Positions 27,371 to 36,360 of a stretch of DNA of 64,000 nt are shown here, piece after piece (position 1 is the first letter of the stretch; each line of letters begins with the position of its first letter). A program made the position numbers and the translations under genes. Below the pieces are notes generated by a model. It made no database searches, was not told the origin of the DNA, and saw only the letters and a list, made by a program, of their open reading frames with translations. The stretch lies in assembly GCF_030345335.1 (NCBI RefSeq), contig NZ_JAPVRC010000002.1:62001-126000 (forward strand). Reading direction: 5' to 3'. The stretch is from Halobacillus campisalis (GTDB taxonomy: Bacteria; Bacillota; Bacilli; Bacillales; Halobacillaceae).

Positions 27371-30151
27371 TTACTTACTATTATTTTTCGCCCGAACATC
27401 ATCAGGTGAGCCGTTGCCAGGAGTCTCATCTGGAGGTCCCTGACCTGGTTTACCGTCTCGCCCTTTACCAGGCACATCATCAGGTGGGCCATTGACTGGT
27501 TTATTGCCGCCTTTTATAGGCTTATCTGATTCTACAATAGCACTTCCACCGCCTCGCCGTATAGCTTCTGCGGTTGGAGTGACCTTACCATTTTTGTGGA
27601 ATTCTATGCCGGTCGCTGCACCAATTCCTTGAACCGCTGTTGCAGGAGAGAAACGGTGGCCTATTTCTTCCCATTCATCCTTCATGTTTTCGAATTCTTC
27701 GTTCCAATAATTCACTTCATAATCAGCTCTGCTGTCAAAATTATTTCTCTGGCTGACTCTTGGTTCTGCAAACGCTTCTGGCAGGGACATATTGAAATCT
27801 AGATGGCTCATCATAATCTGTGATACTGTCGTGAGAATAGTATCACTGCCAGGAGCTCCCAGGGTCAGGACTGGCTTTCCTTTTTCCATAACTAAAGTAG
27901 GGGACATACTGCTTAACGAGCGCATGCCCGGTCTAGGATAGTTGGGATGGGAAGGATCTTCGGACGGTGTACGTCCGTACAAGGCATTATTTAATAAGAA
28001 ACCATGATCTGGAACAACCATCCCATTTCCACCAATGGAGACAATCGTCGTCGTATAGCTTGCAATATTTCCATCTCGGTCCGATACAGAAGCATGGATA
28101 GTGGATTCATCTGCTTCTAATTTTTGTTCAGTTTGATCTTCTAATCGTTTTTGTTCCTCTTTAATTATTTCTTCTTCTTCCTCAATAGTAGTCGATGGAT
28201 TCGGGGAAGAGTTAAACATTTGGATATTCGCTTCTGCTGGCTCTGCAGGTTCCTCTTTGTTTTCCCATTCCTGTACATGGATGTTATCCATAAAGAAGTC
28301 AATATCGGAATTGGATTCGAAATTGATGCCGCTCAGCAAGAGTTTTCCTTCCGAATAAGAAAGTTGATCTTCTTCACTCAATGGGTGAACAGCAAGCCAT
28401 TCATCTGGTTCTTCTTCGCCTTCTTCCCAAATTCCTACTTTTAGGTTATTGTCCTCTTCTACAAAACGCACATTATGCCACTCTGTTGTAAGAGGAAAAT
28501 CCAAACGTTTTAAAGTAGAGAATCTTGAATCCTTTGAGCGGAGCAAAACAGCTTCTTCTGTTTCCGTGTTAATTTCTAATCCATACCCATTTTCAGGAAT
28601 AGAACTGCCTGATCTCCAAACATCTCCCTGAAGCCATATTCTAAGCCGCTGATCATTGCCTACGTTTGAAGCTCGAAAGGACATCTTGAGTTCTGGATTT
28701 TTAAATGTATCCATGTTTGCGGTAGCACGGCCGTACGCACTGCCCCTGCCTTCTTTTTTCTGGTTGAGAGAAAGCTTTCCTGTGTTATTCTCCAGGACAA
28801 GGGAAGCATCATCTGGACTGCTTAGTGGACCGGTATCCAGCCGGTGAAACTTTTCTTTGCTCCAAATTTCTCCGTCGTTTCCATTGAAATCATATGAGAA
28901 ATCCGTTTCTTGTACAGGTTTGTCGGGTTTCAGATTCGGATTCTTTTCATAAGGCCACGGATTTCCTGGCGCAATTTGACCATGTGCGGCTCGGTCATCT
29001 TTAATTTGCTGGTTTCTTTCTTGGGCAAAGCCTTTTGATAGCAATCCTTGGGTTGGAACATAGGCTTTCTCCGGATCTCCGATATATTCGCGGCGGTCCG
29101 CAATGGCAAGTCGCGTTGCTTCCATAAAGTAGTGGTACGCTTGGGTTTTAGACATTTTACTTATTTTGTACTGGTCTAAAATGTTAAACGTTTCTCCTAT
29201 AGTAATGCCGCCGCTTGAAGATGGCGGGACCCCGTAAATATCATACTTTTTATACTCGGAATGTGTTGCATCATAGGTTCTAGTTTCATAATCAGCAAGA
29301 TCTTGAGGCGTTATGTTTCCTTCTATGATGGTTTCATCTCTCCAAAGGGAACTGACATCTGAGAAGTCAGGATTTTCTACTAGTGGGGGCTGGTTAATAG
29401 TTTCAATGATTTCACCAGCTATTTTCCCTTCATAAAAGGCGCTGCTTCCCCCTTCGGCTATGGAACGGTACGTATTTGCAAGGTCCTGATTTTTTAAGAT
29501 ATCTCCTGGTTCAGGAGGGTTGCCTTCTTCATCTAAAAATAGTTCGCGTGTTGAATTGAAAAGCCGAAATCTTTCCACGTTTTCTTCTACTTCTCTCACG
29601 AAGTTCGCATCGACCTCAAATCCCTCTTCCGCGACCTCGATAGCAGGGGCCAATACTTCTTCTAGAGACATCGTCCCGTAAGAATCTAAAGCTTCTTCCC
29701 AGTTCTTCACTGTGCCGGGGATGGAAAAGGCGGCTCCACTTGAGATACGCTGTGCTGAAGGAGCGATCAATCCTGTCTCTTCATCTGTATAAGCTGTCTC
29801 ATCAAAAGCCTGAGGGGAAATGGAGCGGCTGTCGATTGCTACTGGTTTTTCTTCATCCTCCATATGTATAAGCATCATTCCACCCCCGCCGATTCCTCCT
29901 GAAAACGGGCGGGTCACGCCTTGAGCGGCTGCAACAGCTATTGCCGCATCAACCGCATTTCCTCCTTGCTTAAGAATTTGCATACCAGCATTCGATGCAT
30001 CTGGGTCCTCAGAGGCCACCGCCCCTCCATAGCCAGTCACAGAAGAATCCTGCTCTTTCATCCCTGATGCCTGGCCATGTCCGGGGAGAACAAAAGCCGA
30101 ACTCAGCATAAGAATAGCGGCCGAGGATGATATCCATTTTTTATACTTCAA
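27371..30151 (-). CDS. Secreted gamma-glutamyltransferase with inserted sandwich-like domain
   Basis: A 926-residue GGT-type Ntn hydrolase with a signal peptide (ends near GQASG, residue 30). GGT landmarks are GGNAVDAAIA, RPFSGGIGGGGMML (81-94), PPSSSGG (309-315), RSLSSMSPTLV and LGAPGSD. The nucleophile is Thr684 in STIHASVSDRDGN, where autocleavage would occur. Unusually, about 220 residues (415-635) are inserted before it: a beta-rich stretch with DFSYDFNG, RLRIWLQGD, TEWHNVRFVEEDN and DFFMDNIHVQEW, like concanavalin-type sandwiches, then an acidic coil. The tail (870-926) is Gly/Pro/Asp-rich repeats. TTG 30151 has GGAGGG upstream. It likely acts outside the cell on gamma-glutamyl peptides or poly-gamma-glutamate. 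Confidence 0.85.
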   Translation of the reverse strand: MKYKKWISSSAAILMLSSAFVLPGHGQASGMKEQDSSVTGYGGAVASEDPDASNAGMQILKQGGNAVDAAIAVAAAQGVTRPFSGGIGGGGMMLIHMEDEEKPVAIDSRSISPQAFDETAYTDEETGLIAPSAQRISSGAAFSIPGTVKNWEEALDSYGTMSLEEVLAPAIEVAEEGFEVDANFVREVEENVERFRLFNSTRELFLDEEGNPPEPGDILKNQDLANTYRSIAEGGSSAFYEGKIAGEIIETINQPPLVENPDFSDVSSLWRDETIIEGNITPQDLADYETRTYDATHSEYKKYDIYGVPPSSSGGITIGETFNILDQYKISKMSKTQAYHYFMEATRLAIADRREYIGDPEKAYVPTQGLLSKGFAQERNQQIKDDRAAHGQIAPGNPWPYEKNPNLKPDKPVQETDFSYDFNGNDGEIWSKEKFHRLDTGPLSSPDDASLVLENNTGKLSLNQKKEGRGSAYGRATANMDTFKNPELKMSFRASNVGNDQRLRIWLQGDVWRSGSSIPENGYGLEINTETEEAVLLRSKDSRFSTLKRLDFPLTTEWHNVRFVEEDNNLKVGIWEEGEEEPDEWLAVHPLSEEDQLSYSEGKLLLSGINFESNSDIDFFMDNIHVQEWENKEEPAEPAEANIQMFNSSPNPSTTIEEEEEIIKEEQKRLEDQTEQKLEADESTIHASVSDRDGNIASYTTTIVSIGGNGMVVPDHGFLLNNALYGRTPSEDPSHPNYPRPGMRSLSSMSPTLVMEKGKPVLTLGAPGSDTILTTVSQIMMSHLDFNMSLPEAFAEPRVSQRNNFDSRADYEVNYWNEEFENMKDEWEEIGHRFSPATAVQGIGAATGIEFHKNGKVTPTAEAIRRGGGSAIVESDKPIKGGNKPVNGPPDDVPGKGRDGKPGQGPPDETPGNGSPDDVRAKNNSK

Positions 30152-30648
30152 TAAAACGCCCTCCTTTTTTCTTAATATTCTTACATTTTATAATAGTAAT
30201 AGAAATAGTTGGAAAAATAAAGGTTATATTTATTTGTTTAGCTTATATAAGACAAAGGTCTTAATATTTTAACGTTTTAATATGGAGCCTGACCCATCCC
30301 TGCTAAAGTAGTAACGCGCGGTGTCAGGCACTATCACTATGGATGGCGTATTTCCAAACCGAAGATTGCTCGCCACGAAGTGAACAATGCAAAATTCTTA
30401 TATTTAAAAACTAACACCGTGACGAATTTAGAGGTGGATCTTCAATACATTGGCTTTTATTTATGTCATCTCACCAGCAACTTTAAGCTCGCCAACTCCC
30501 ATACTATGGTCCCGAAACTTTCATCCCCTACTTCAAATCACCTACCCTTATCTAGTTACAAGTTATTATTTTCCTCGAAATGAAAGGAATTCCAATGTTC
30601 ACTATTGAAGTGGTATAGACAACAAACTTTGAAGGAGGATGATGATTG
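30152..30648. other. Non-coding region between divergent GGT and M14 genes
   Basis: Apart from one REP-like hairpin (30284-30332) I find no gene. Stops occur in every frame. Promoters for both neighbours should lie here but no strong pair stands out. Confidence 0.4.
30284..30332 (+). repeat. REP-like hairpin, copy 1
   Basis: GGAGCCTGACC...CCTGCTAAAGTAGTAACGCG...GGTGTCAGGCAC has the same plan as 39043-39094 and 40042-40088: a stem with GCCTG/CAGGC ends and an internal CCTGCTAAA..TAACGC segment. This is the most diverged of three copies. Confidence 0.7.
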
Positions 30649-31689
30649 ATGAAGAAAAAAGTCTTATCAATGGCTTTAGCAGGTACTTTACTTGCTACTG
30701 GAGCAGCAACAGGAACAGTATTAGCAGGTGACAACAGTGCCAACGGCCCAAACTATGAAGGTAATGAAACGATAAAAAATGAACGCCTTCACAATTATGA
30801 AGAGATGGTCAAAGTATTAGAGAAGGCTGACAGTCAATCTGAAGCTATGGAGCTTGAAACTTACGGAGAGTCTGTGAAAGGACGAGACTTATACTTAGCA
30901 AAATTCGTTTCTGATGAAGATAACCCTACTGTATTATTTCTTACACAGCAGCACGGCAATGAGACGTTAACGACAGAAGGGGCTCTTAAACTTATTCAGA
31001 ATTTAACTTCAAACGGTAAGAAAACTCAAGAAATTCTAGACAACGTGAATGTTCTTATTGCTCCACGCTTGAATGTTGATGGGGCTGAAGGAGATGTTAA
31101 TTTCTCTTTAGATGATTATGTATCAGGTACACATACGCGCTATAACGCAAACGGAGTTGATTTAAATCGCGACCACATAGATCGTGAACAGCCTGAAACG
31201 AAGGCCTTTCATGAGAATGTTTTACAAAAGTACAGCCCGGATTACATGATTGATCTTCACCACCAGGGTACACAAACGACACTAGGTGATTCAGATGAGC
31301 TTGTGTCCGGTTCTATTCTTTATCCGACAACAGAGAATGTAGATGATGAAGTGCTTCAACGTTCGAAGCAGCTTGGTTCTGTTGTTTACAATGCTGTAAG
31401 TGATAAAGGCTATGGCTTACTTTCTAAGTATCCTGGTGGAACAGCAGAAACGATCAGCCGTAACGGTCTTGCAGTAGAATATGATGTCGCCACGTTATTG
31501 TTTGAAATGCGTGGAATGGCCGATCACCAAAACGAAGATTATGTCCTGGGACAAAAGAGCAACGGGAAGCTGATTAAACAAGCTGTTACTGCAATGGAAG
31601 CAACACTCGAAGCTCTAGCTGATGGTTCTATTAACGATGCAGACACGTCCTTCTGGGATGACCTTCCTGAAAGTGGTTATGGCGAATAA
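30649..31689 (+). CDS. Secreted M14-family zinc carboxypeptidase, copy 1
   Basis: A 346-residue exported metallopeptidase. The signal peptide MKKKVLSMALAGTLLATGAA is clear. Zinc ligands are His102 and Glu105 in QQHGNE and a His in IDLHHQG (204/205). The substrate-binding NANGVDLNRDH motif and the catalytic Glu286 (LLFEMRG) are present. It would trim peptides or gamma-glutamyl material outside the cell. ATG 30649 has GAAGGAGG upstream. Another M14 gene follows after 23 bp, so the two form an operon, divergent from the GGT gene. Confidence 0.88.
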   Translation: MKKKVLSMALAGTLLATGAATGTVLAGDNSANGPNYEGNETIKNERLHNYEEMVKVLEKADSQSEAMELETYGESVKGRDLYLAKFVSDEDNPTVLFLTQQHGNETLTTEGALKLIQNLTSNGKKTQEILDNVNVLIAPRLNVDGAEGDVNFSLDDYVSGTHTRYNANGVDLNRDHIDREQPETKAFHENVLQKYSPDYMIDLHHQGTQTTLGDSDELVSGSILYPTTENVDDEVLQRSKQLGSVVYNAVSDKGYGLLSKYPGGTAETISRNGLAVEYDVATLLFEMRGMADHQNEDYVLGQKSNGKLIKQAVTAMEATLEALADGSINDADTSFWDDLPESGYGE

Positions 31690-31712
31690 CAACAATTTGA
31701 TGAGTGGAGAAC

Positions 31713-32921
31713 ATGAAGAAAAAATTATTCACTGTTGTCAGTACTCTAGCCCTTTGTTCAAGTTTAGCGTTGCCAACATATGCGGCAGGGAACCATCCAG
31801 GTACGCCTGAGCAGCAAAATTACAACAGCTCTGGTTTTACGGACTATGAACAGCTTGGCAAAAAACTTGAGAAGATTGAACAATCAAGCCAAGGTCGTGT
31901 AGAAGTTGAAGTTGTAGGTCAATCCAACAACGGTCGAGATATTCACCAAGCACGCGTCGGCAACGGCGATCGTGTCATTTTAATCGAAAGTGAAATTCAC
32001 GGCAATGAAAAAACCGGTACGGAAGCGGTTTTAAATATACTTAAGCATTTAGGGTCCAGCAGTTCCCCTGATGTAAAAGCCATGCTAGAAGAGGTTACAC
32101 TTGTCACGCTGCCTAAAATGAATCCAGACGCTTCAGAACTCGATCGCCGTGGGAATGCCATGTCGTGGGATGAAGTATTACGGGACTTCCCTCAACTAGA
32201 GGCAGCCAGTGGTCCGACGTGGAACCACTACTATTCGGAAAATGGAGCTACTTTGCAAGGGGATGACTATTCTTCTCAACCTGGATTTGATGTGAACCGA
32301 GATTTTAATCCAGATCTAGACTACACTCCTAATCCAGAAGACGTGCCAGGTTCTTCTTCAGAACCTGGATGGTATATTACACCTGAAGCTCAAACCGTTC
32401 GCGATGTATATAAAGGATTAGAAGAAGAATTCGGTAAAGTAGACGTGTTTGTAGACTTACATCACCAGGGACTTTATTACGTGGAAGGGACTTCAGAACC
32501 CGTCACACTGTCGCTGTCTGGACAATTCGTTCCTGATCCATCAAGCGAAGCAGGTGCTAAATATGAAGAGTATGAAGACAACTATGACTATGACTTCTCA
32601 CGCCAGCTAAATTTGGCTGCTTATGATGCTCTTCAATCTAAGGGAAGTTCCCCATTTGACAACATTACATTGTACAGTCAAGGTTTGGACTTGCCGGGTA
32701 CTGCACTTGGCTCTTTTGCTTTAAACGGAAGTGGAACCGTTCTTTTTGAAGTTACGGGACAAACACAAAGCATGGGGCAAAAGAAAAAAGGAATGCTTGT
32801 TAATGCCGTAGAAACAGGGTTACAAGCAATTATTGAGAGCGTATCAGACGGATCTGTGAATGAGATTGACCCAGAGCGCTATGAAGATATTCCGGAAACA
32901 ACTTATCAACCAGGAATTTAA
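31713..32921 (+). CDS. Secreted M14-family zinc carboxypeptidase, copy 2
   Basis: A 402-residue paralogue of the preceding gene. The signal peptide ends at LPTYAAG (about residue 25). His96 and Glu99 in EIHGNE, the VDLHHQG ligand region, NRDFNPD and the catalytic Glu in VLFEVTGQ are intact. A Ser/Pro/Glu-rich insert (NPEDVPGSSSEPGWY) separates the motifs. ATG 31713 is chosen since the signal peptide starts there, although GTGGAG is rather close; GTG 31704 is an alternative. A terminator follows. Both peptidases and GGT may act together on extracellular peptides; this is inferred from position. Confidence 0.87.
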   Translation: MKKKLFTVVSTLALCSSLALPTYAAGNHPGTPEQQNYNSSGFTDYEQLGKKLEKIEQSSQGRVEVEVVGQSNNGRDIHQARVGNGDRVILIESEIHGNEKTGTEAVLNILKHLGSSSSPDVKAMLEEVTLVTLPKMNPDASELDRRGNAMSWDEVLRDFPQLEAASGPTWNHYYSENGATLQGDDYSSQPGFDVNRDFNPDLDYTPNPEDVPGSSSEPGWYITPEAQTVRDVYKGLEEEFGKVDVFVDLHHQGLYYVEGTSEPVTLSLSGQFVPDPSSEAGAKYEEYEDNYDYDFSRQLNLAAYDALQSKGSSPFDNITLYSQGLDLPGTALGSFALNGSGTVLFEVTGQTQSMGQKKKGMLVNAVETGLQAIIESVSDGSVNEIDPERYEDIPETTYQPGI

Positions 32922-32967
32922 TAGTAAAAAAGGGATGGAAGAAAACCCTAGTAAATTAAACTGAAAG

Positions 32968-33002
32968 TGGCCCGCATCGAAATGATGCGGGCACTCTTTT
33001 TG
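32968..33002 (+). terminator. Terminator of the M14 operon
   Basis: GCCCGCATC pairs with GATGCGGGC around a 5-base loop, followed by ACTCTTTTT. Confidence 0.85.
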
Positions 33003-33065
33003 TGATTTTCTTTTATTTTGGCTCTGTTAAAGTGGCTCTAAAATATATGTTTGGGTTTTAGAAAA

Positions 33066-33107
33066 TTATTCTTAAATATGATTCGGGAGGATACAATTGT
33101 TACACCA
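33066..33107 (+). repeat. Left arm of a 42-bp inverted repeat
   Basis: TTATTCTTAAATATGA followed by a variable 12 bases and CAATTGTTACACCA. The same string occurs in reverse orientation at 33716-33756. The ends match exactly over 16 and 14 bases. Confidence 0.65.
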
Positions 33108-33372
33108 GGGTTAATAGTTTGGAGATGTTTACTGAAGAAGAAAGAGTAGTGTACTTTAAATACGTTGATCGCTTTGATTGAAGAATACTTAGAGGAGCGC
33201 ACGGATCATGGTGTAGTTAATAATGACCTGGTAGCGATCGAATTTCTGATTGGGGAAAGTGGAGAAGGAAAATCCGACAAAGAGAAGATGTACATATGCT
33301 ATATTGGGACAAAAAAGAGGAAGGGATATTATGGGATGTCCTGTAGATTTACGGGAGCAAATTTTAGAACAA
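33108..33372. other. Unrecognised short reading frames
   Basis: Small frames on the plus strand (one encoding MGCPVDLREQILEQLKYS from 33330) have no recognised relatives and end within about 70 codons. I cannot decide if any is real; decay is more likely. Confidence 0.3.
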
Positions 33373-33744
33373 CTAAAATATAGCCGGCTTGCGAAAAATC
33401 ATAGGCCCGGCCATTACGATGATCTGGAGTGCTTTCTCGTAAATGTTGGCCACGAGTCCCAAACCGGCAACCATGACCACGGGCGTATTTTTCGATTCAT
33501 GAGGAATAAAAGAATGGATCAAAGACTGAGTATCCTGGGAATCTCCTACCTGAAAATCATCCATCTCTTCAAGCGTGACACTGTCTTTATCCCCAGCGCC
33601 AGCATCAGAAGAAGCACTTGTGTTAGTGGGACTGCTTTCCTCACTAGTTTGGTTTTCATCTGTCTCCTCACCTTCATTGCTTGTATTGGTACAAGCGCCT
33701 AGTAGGAGAAGAGCTTGGTGTAACAATTGAATTCCTCGGCTCAT
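33373..33744 (-). pseudogene. Lipoprotein with alpha/beta-hydrolase start, truncated
   Basis: The minus strand encodes a lipobox (LLLLGAC), a Thr/Ser/Glu-rich linker and then IPHESKNTPVVMVAGLGL, which resembles the first strand and oxyanion region of a lipoprotein hydrolase. A frameshift follows, since another frame continues with GRAYDFSQAGYIL. The catalytic Ser region is missing. The first bases coincide with the right arm of an inverted repeat, so the 5' end may be rearranged. Confidence 0.5.
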
Positions 33745-33756
33745 ATTTAAGAATAA
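33716..33756 (-). repeat. Right arm of a 42-bp inverted repeat
   Basis: The reverse complement of the 33066-33107 element, with TTATTCTTAAATATGA and CAATTGTTACACCA conserved. The two arms enclose about 600 bp holding the hydrolase relic. Confidence 0.65.
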
Positions 33757-33764
33757 AGAAAAGC

Positions 33765-33905
33765 CTCTCAAAAGTTTATAAACTCTTGAGAAGCTTGTAA
33801 ATTTAGTTGACGATATTAAAAAATAGTCAAATTGTTCTTAAACTCTATTTATAAACCACAATAAGTTTTAATACTTTATGAACAGTATCCAGAAATAATT
33901 CAGTC
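33765..33905 (-). repeat. Dispersed repeat, copy E (inverted, internally deleted)
   Basis: Read on the minus strand it has a diverged block 1 (TTCTGGATACTGTTCATAAA, then GTATTAAAACTTATTGT), then directly block 3 (TTTAAGAACAATTTGACT) and the block 4 hairpin (CTTCTCAAGAGTT/AACTTTTGAGAGG). The central GGGCGGCATGATG block is lost, so about 150 bp between the TGACT motifs are deleted. Confidence 0.75.
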
Positions 33906-34000
33906 ACCAAAAACATCACCTAGATTTCAAAATAAATAAATGGGTCTTTAAACGTTTGGACTAATGCATTTTTAAAATATTTGGTTCACAAGATAGAAGT

Positions 34001-34082
34001 AGTTGCTAACGTCTGGGGTATCTTTTAATGGCTATTCCATCACTTTACCAATCATCCGTTCAACCCATTGATGGAGAAGGTT
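34001..34082 (+). repeat. Left arm of inverted repeat around the CNNM genes
   Basis: Contains TTGCTAACGTCTGGGG, CCATCACTTTACC, CCGTTCAACCCATTGATGG and AGAAGGTT. Its reverse complement, with a 10-bp gap and scattered changes, is at 37655-37722. The changes near HPFNPLMEKV/RPFNSLMEKV are partly synonymous, so it may once have been coding. Confidence 0.65.
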
Positions 34083-34822
34083 ATTGTACCGAGGCAAATT
34101 TTTATGAATTTTAATGACCACTTCTTCATTTTAAAAGAAGAGATGGGGGAGTCAGACGAGGGGCCGCGTGACCTGAATAGAATTTATTACAGAGAAAAGA
34201 TCTATGATTATTTATGCAGACGGTCTTAGAGAGCTACATTTAGTAAACTAGGAAACAATATTCAAAATGTTAGTGAAACTATGGGTGGAAAAGAGTTTCA
34301 TGATGAAATCATAAGTGAGGGTATTACCCTGATAGAGATGTATACTCGCGACCATAAGTGTTTAGGAGTCATTGATAAAGGTATTTTAATCCCTTACCTC
34401 ACAAGCTGCTACCGCCAATTATTTAAGATAATAATGTACTCTATCTATTTGAGCAAATTCATGAACAGCTTATATATAGATATTTTTTTAGGGACTGTAT
34501 CAAAATGAATTTTTAAAAAATTAAAACCCAGTTAAGGTAGATAAAATTACATCAAAACAAGCAACTCCTTATCACTTTTGAAGTGACGCGGGTTTTTTGA
34601 ATGAAGTCGACTTCTATCCCCTATTGATAACCCTTATTTCATATGTTGAAGTTGAATCACATGTAGAGTACAGAAAAGATGGTGCCGAGTTCGTTATGGA
34701 CCTTGTGCACGATTACGCGATCACGCCGGTTCACACGGATACGCCTCCTAATTTATTGCTTTTACATCTGGTTTTATGTACTATGGATAAGAATTACGTA
34801 CACAACGGAGGAAGAAAAATTA
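34083..34822. other. Decayed region upstream of the CNNM pair
   Basis: Only short frames, none recognised (for example MGGKEFHDEIISEGITLIEM from 34281, and a 77-codon frame at 34597-34830). GGGACTGTATCAAAATGA near 34493 resembles the end-like string at 37379. Confidence 0.35.
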
Positions 34823-34960
34823 ATGAGTAAGGAATTTATGTCGTCAACTACGAGTGAAGCCCCTGATTCTCAACCGAGTAATGACAGTCCATCTACGCAG
34901 GATCCAGATCATTGCAGCCAACCAATCTACTTAATTAAGGCGGTGGATTACTTATGTTAA
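34823..34960 (+). CDS. Small ORF (45 aa) overlapping the CNNM start
   Basis: ATG 34823 follows ACGGAGGAAG and the frame encodes a hydrophilic Ser/Asp/Pro-rich peptide (MSKEFMSSTTSEAPDSQPSN...) ending at 34960, overlapping the CNNM ATG by 7 bp. It may be a leader that couples translation, or the rest of a longer gene. No function is suggested. Confidence 0.4.
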   Translation: MSKEFMSSTTSEAPDSQPSNDSPSTQDPDHCSQPIYLIKAVDYLC

Positions 34961-36360
34961 TAGCTACGCTGACTTTGCTGCTTGGCATCATCGTGATTCT
35001 CGCTATCATCGCCGCAAATGGTTATTTTGTCGCCCAAGAGTTTGCGTACATGTCTGTCGACCGCTCCCGGTTACGCGCACTGGCCGATGAAGGCGATAGT
35101 GCAGCTAAACGTGCATTGGCGGTCACAAAGCGGACATCATTTATGCTTTCTGGAGCTCAACTTGGTATTACTGTTACAGGTCTACTCATTGGGTACGTTG
35201 CCGAGCCTCTTGTGGGTGAAAGTCTGGGCGTACTGCTTGATGGGGTCGGTGTGCCTGCCGCGGTCAGCATCTCGGTCGGTACTGTGCTGGCTTTGGCTGT
35301 GTCGACGGTTGTGCAAATGATCTTTGGTGAGTTGTACCCTAAGAACCTTGCGATTGCCAATGCCGAACCATTGGCTCTCAGGCTCGCTCATTCAACGAAT
35401 ATTTACCTTGCGATTTTTGGATGGTTGATTAAGATTTTTGATCAGGCAGCCAATAGATTTCTAAGGCTTCTGAAAATCGAGCCAGTCCATGACCTCGATA
35501 GCAGTGCTAATGCTCGTGACCTGGAGCACATTGTGGCTGACTCTCGTGAAAGCGGTGATTTGCCAAAAAATCTGTCTATCGTACTAGATCGAATCCTGGA
35601 CTTTCCGCAGCGCGACGTCGAGCACGCAATGACACCGCGATCTCGCGCAGATACTGTGGAGCCGGAAATTACCATTGGTGAGGTGCGGGCCTTGATGGCT
35701 AAGGAACATACCCGTTATCCAGTTATTAATTCCGATGACGAACCAATTGGTGTTGTGCACCTTGTCGATGTACTGGCCTCATCTTCGGCTAACGATGAAC
35801 CTGTCACTTCGATTATGAGACTTCCGCTGGTCGTTCCCACTGTAATGTCGCTGCCGGAGGCACGAATGCGTATGAGCGATTCAAAAAACGACCTCGCTTG
35901 TGTCATCGATGAGTATGGCGGCTTTACCGGAGTATTGACATTGGAAGACTTGGCTGAAGAAGTCGTGGGTGAAATTTCGGACGAGCACGACAGCGAACTA
36001 CCGGCGGTCTTCGAATCTGAAGGGGAGGACTCATGGCAAATGAGCGGAGATGTTCACGTCGATGAGGCCGAACGTGAAATCGGTTATCAACTGCCGCGTG
36101 GTGATTATGAAACGGTAGCCGGAATGCTTATTGCACAGCGTGGTAACCTCCCTGCTGTCAATGAAACAATCACGGTTGAGCTGCCTGAGGACCCGGCAGA
36201 CCTCGTTCATGATGACCCTGTCCGCCATTATTTAGTAGCGCGGATAATCGAGGTAGACAGTTGGGTTCCCACCTTGGTCTATTTGACAATAGATGAACCA
36301 GAAAATGATATTGATCCTGAAGCGACTCAGAAACAGGCAAGGAGGGGAAAGGATGTCTAA
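34954..36360 (+). CDS. CNNM/CorC-HlyC family transporter-like protein 1
   Basis: A 468-residue membrane protein. Residues 1 to about 190 are the DUF21 (CNNM) domain with conserved GAQLGITVTGLLIGYVAEP and GELYPKNLAIANAE. Two CBS domains (about 220-330) and a C-terminal CorC_HlyC domain (about 345-440, VDEAEREIGYQLP) follow. The family is linked to Mg2+ or other cation transport. Composition is GC-richer (many GCC, CTG, CGC codons) than all neighbours, and the two-gene arrangement is the one typical of Actinobacteria. Both point to transfer. It overlaps the next gene by 8 bp. Confidence 0.88.
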   Translation: MLIATLTLLLGIIVILAIIAANGYFVAQEFAYMSVDRSRLRALADEGDSAAKRALAVTKRTSFMLSGAQLGITVTGLLIGYVAEPLVGESLGVLLDGVGVPAAVSISVGTVLALAVSTVVQMIFGELYPKNLAIANAEPLALRLAHSTNIYLAIFGWLIKIFDQAANRFLRLLKIEPVHDLDSSANARDLEHIVADSRESGDLPKNLSIVLDRILDFPQRDVEHAMTPRSRADTVEPEITIGEVRALMAKEHTRYPVINSDDEPIGVVHLVDVLASSSANDEPVTSIMRLPLVVPTVMSLPEARMRMSDSKNDLACVIDEYGGFTGVLTLEDLAEEVVGEISDEHDSELPAVFESEGEDSWQMSGDVHVDEAEREIGYQLPRGDYETVAGMLIAQRGNLPAVNETITVELPEDPADLVHDDPVRHYLVARIIEVDSWVPTLVYLTIDEPENDIDPEATQKQARRGKDV

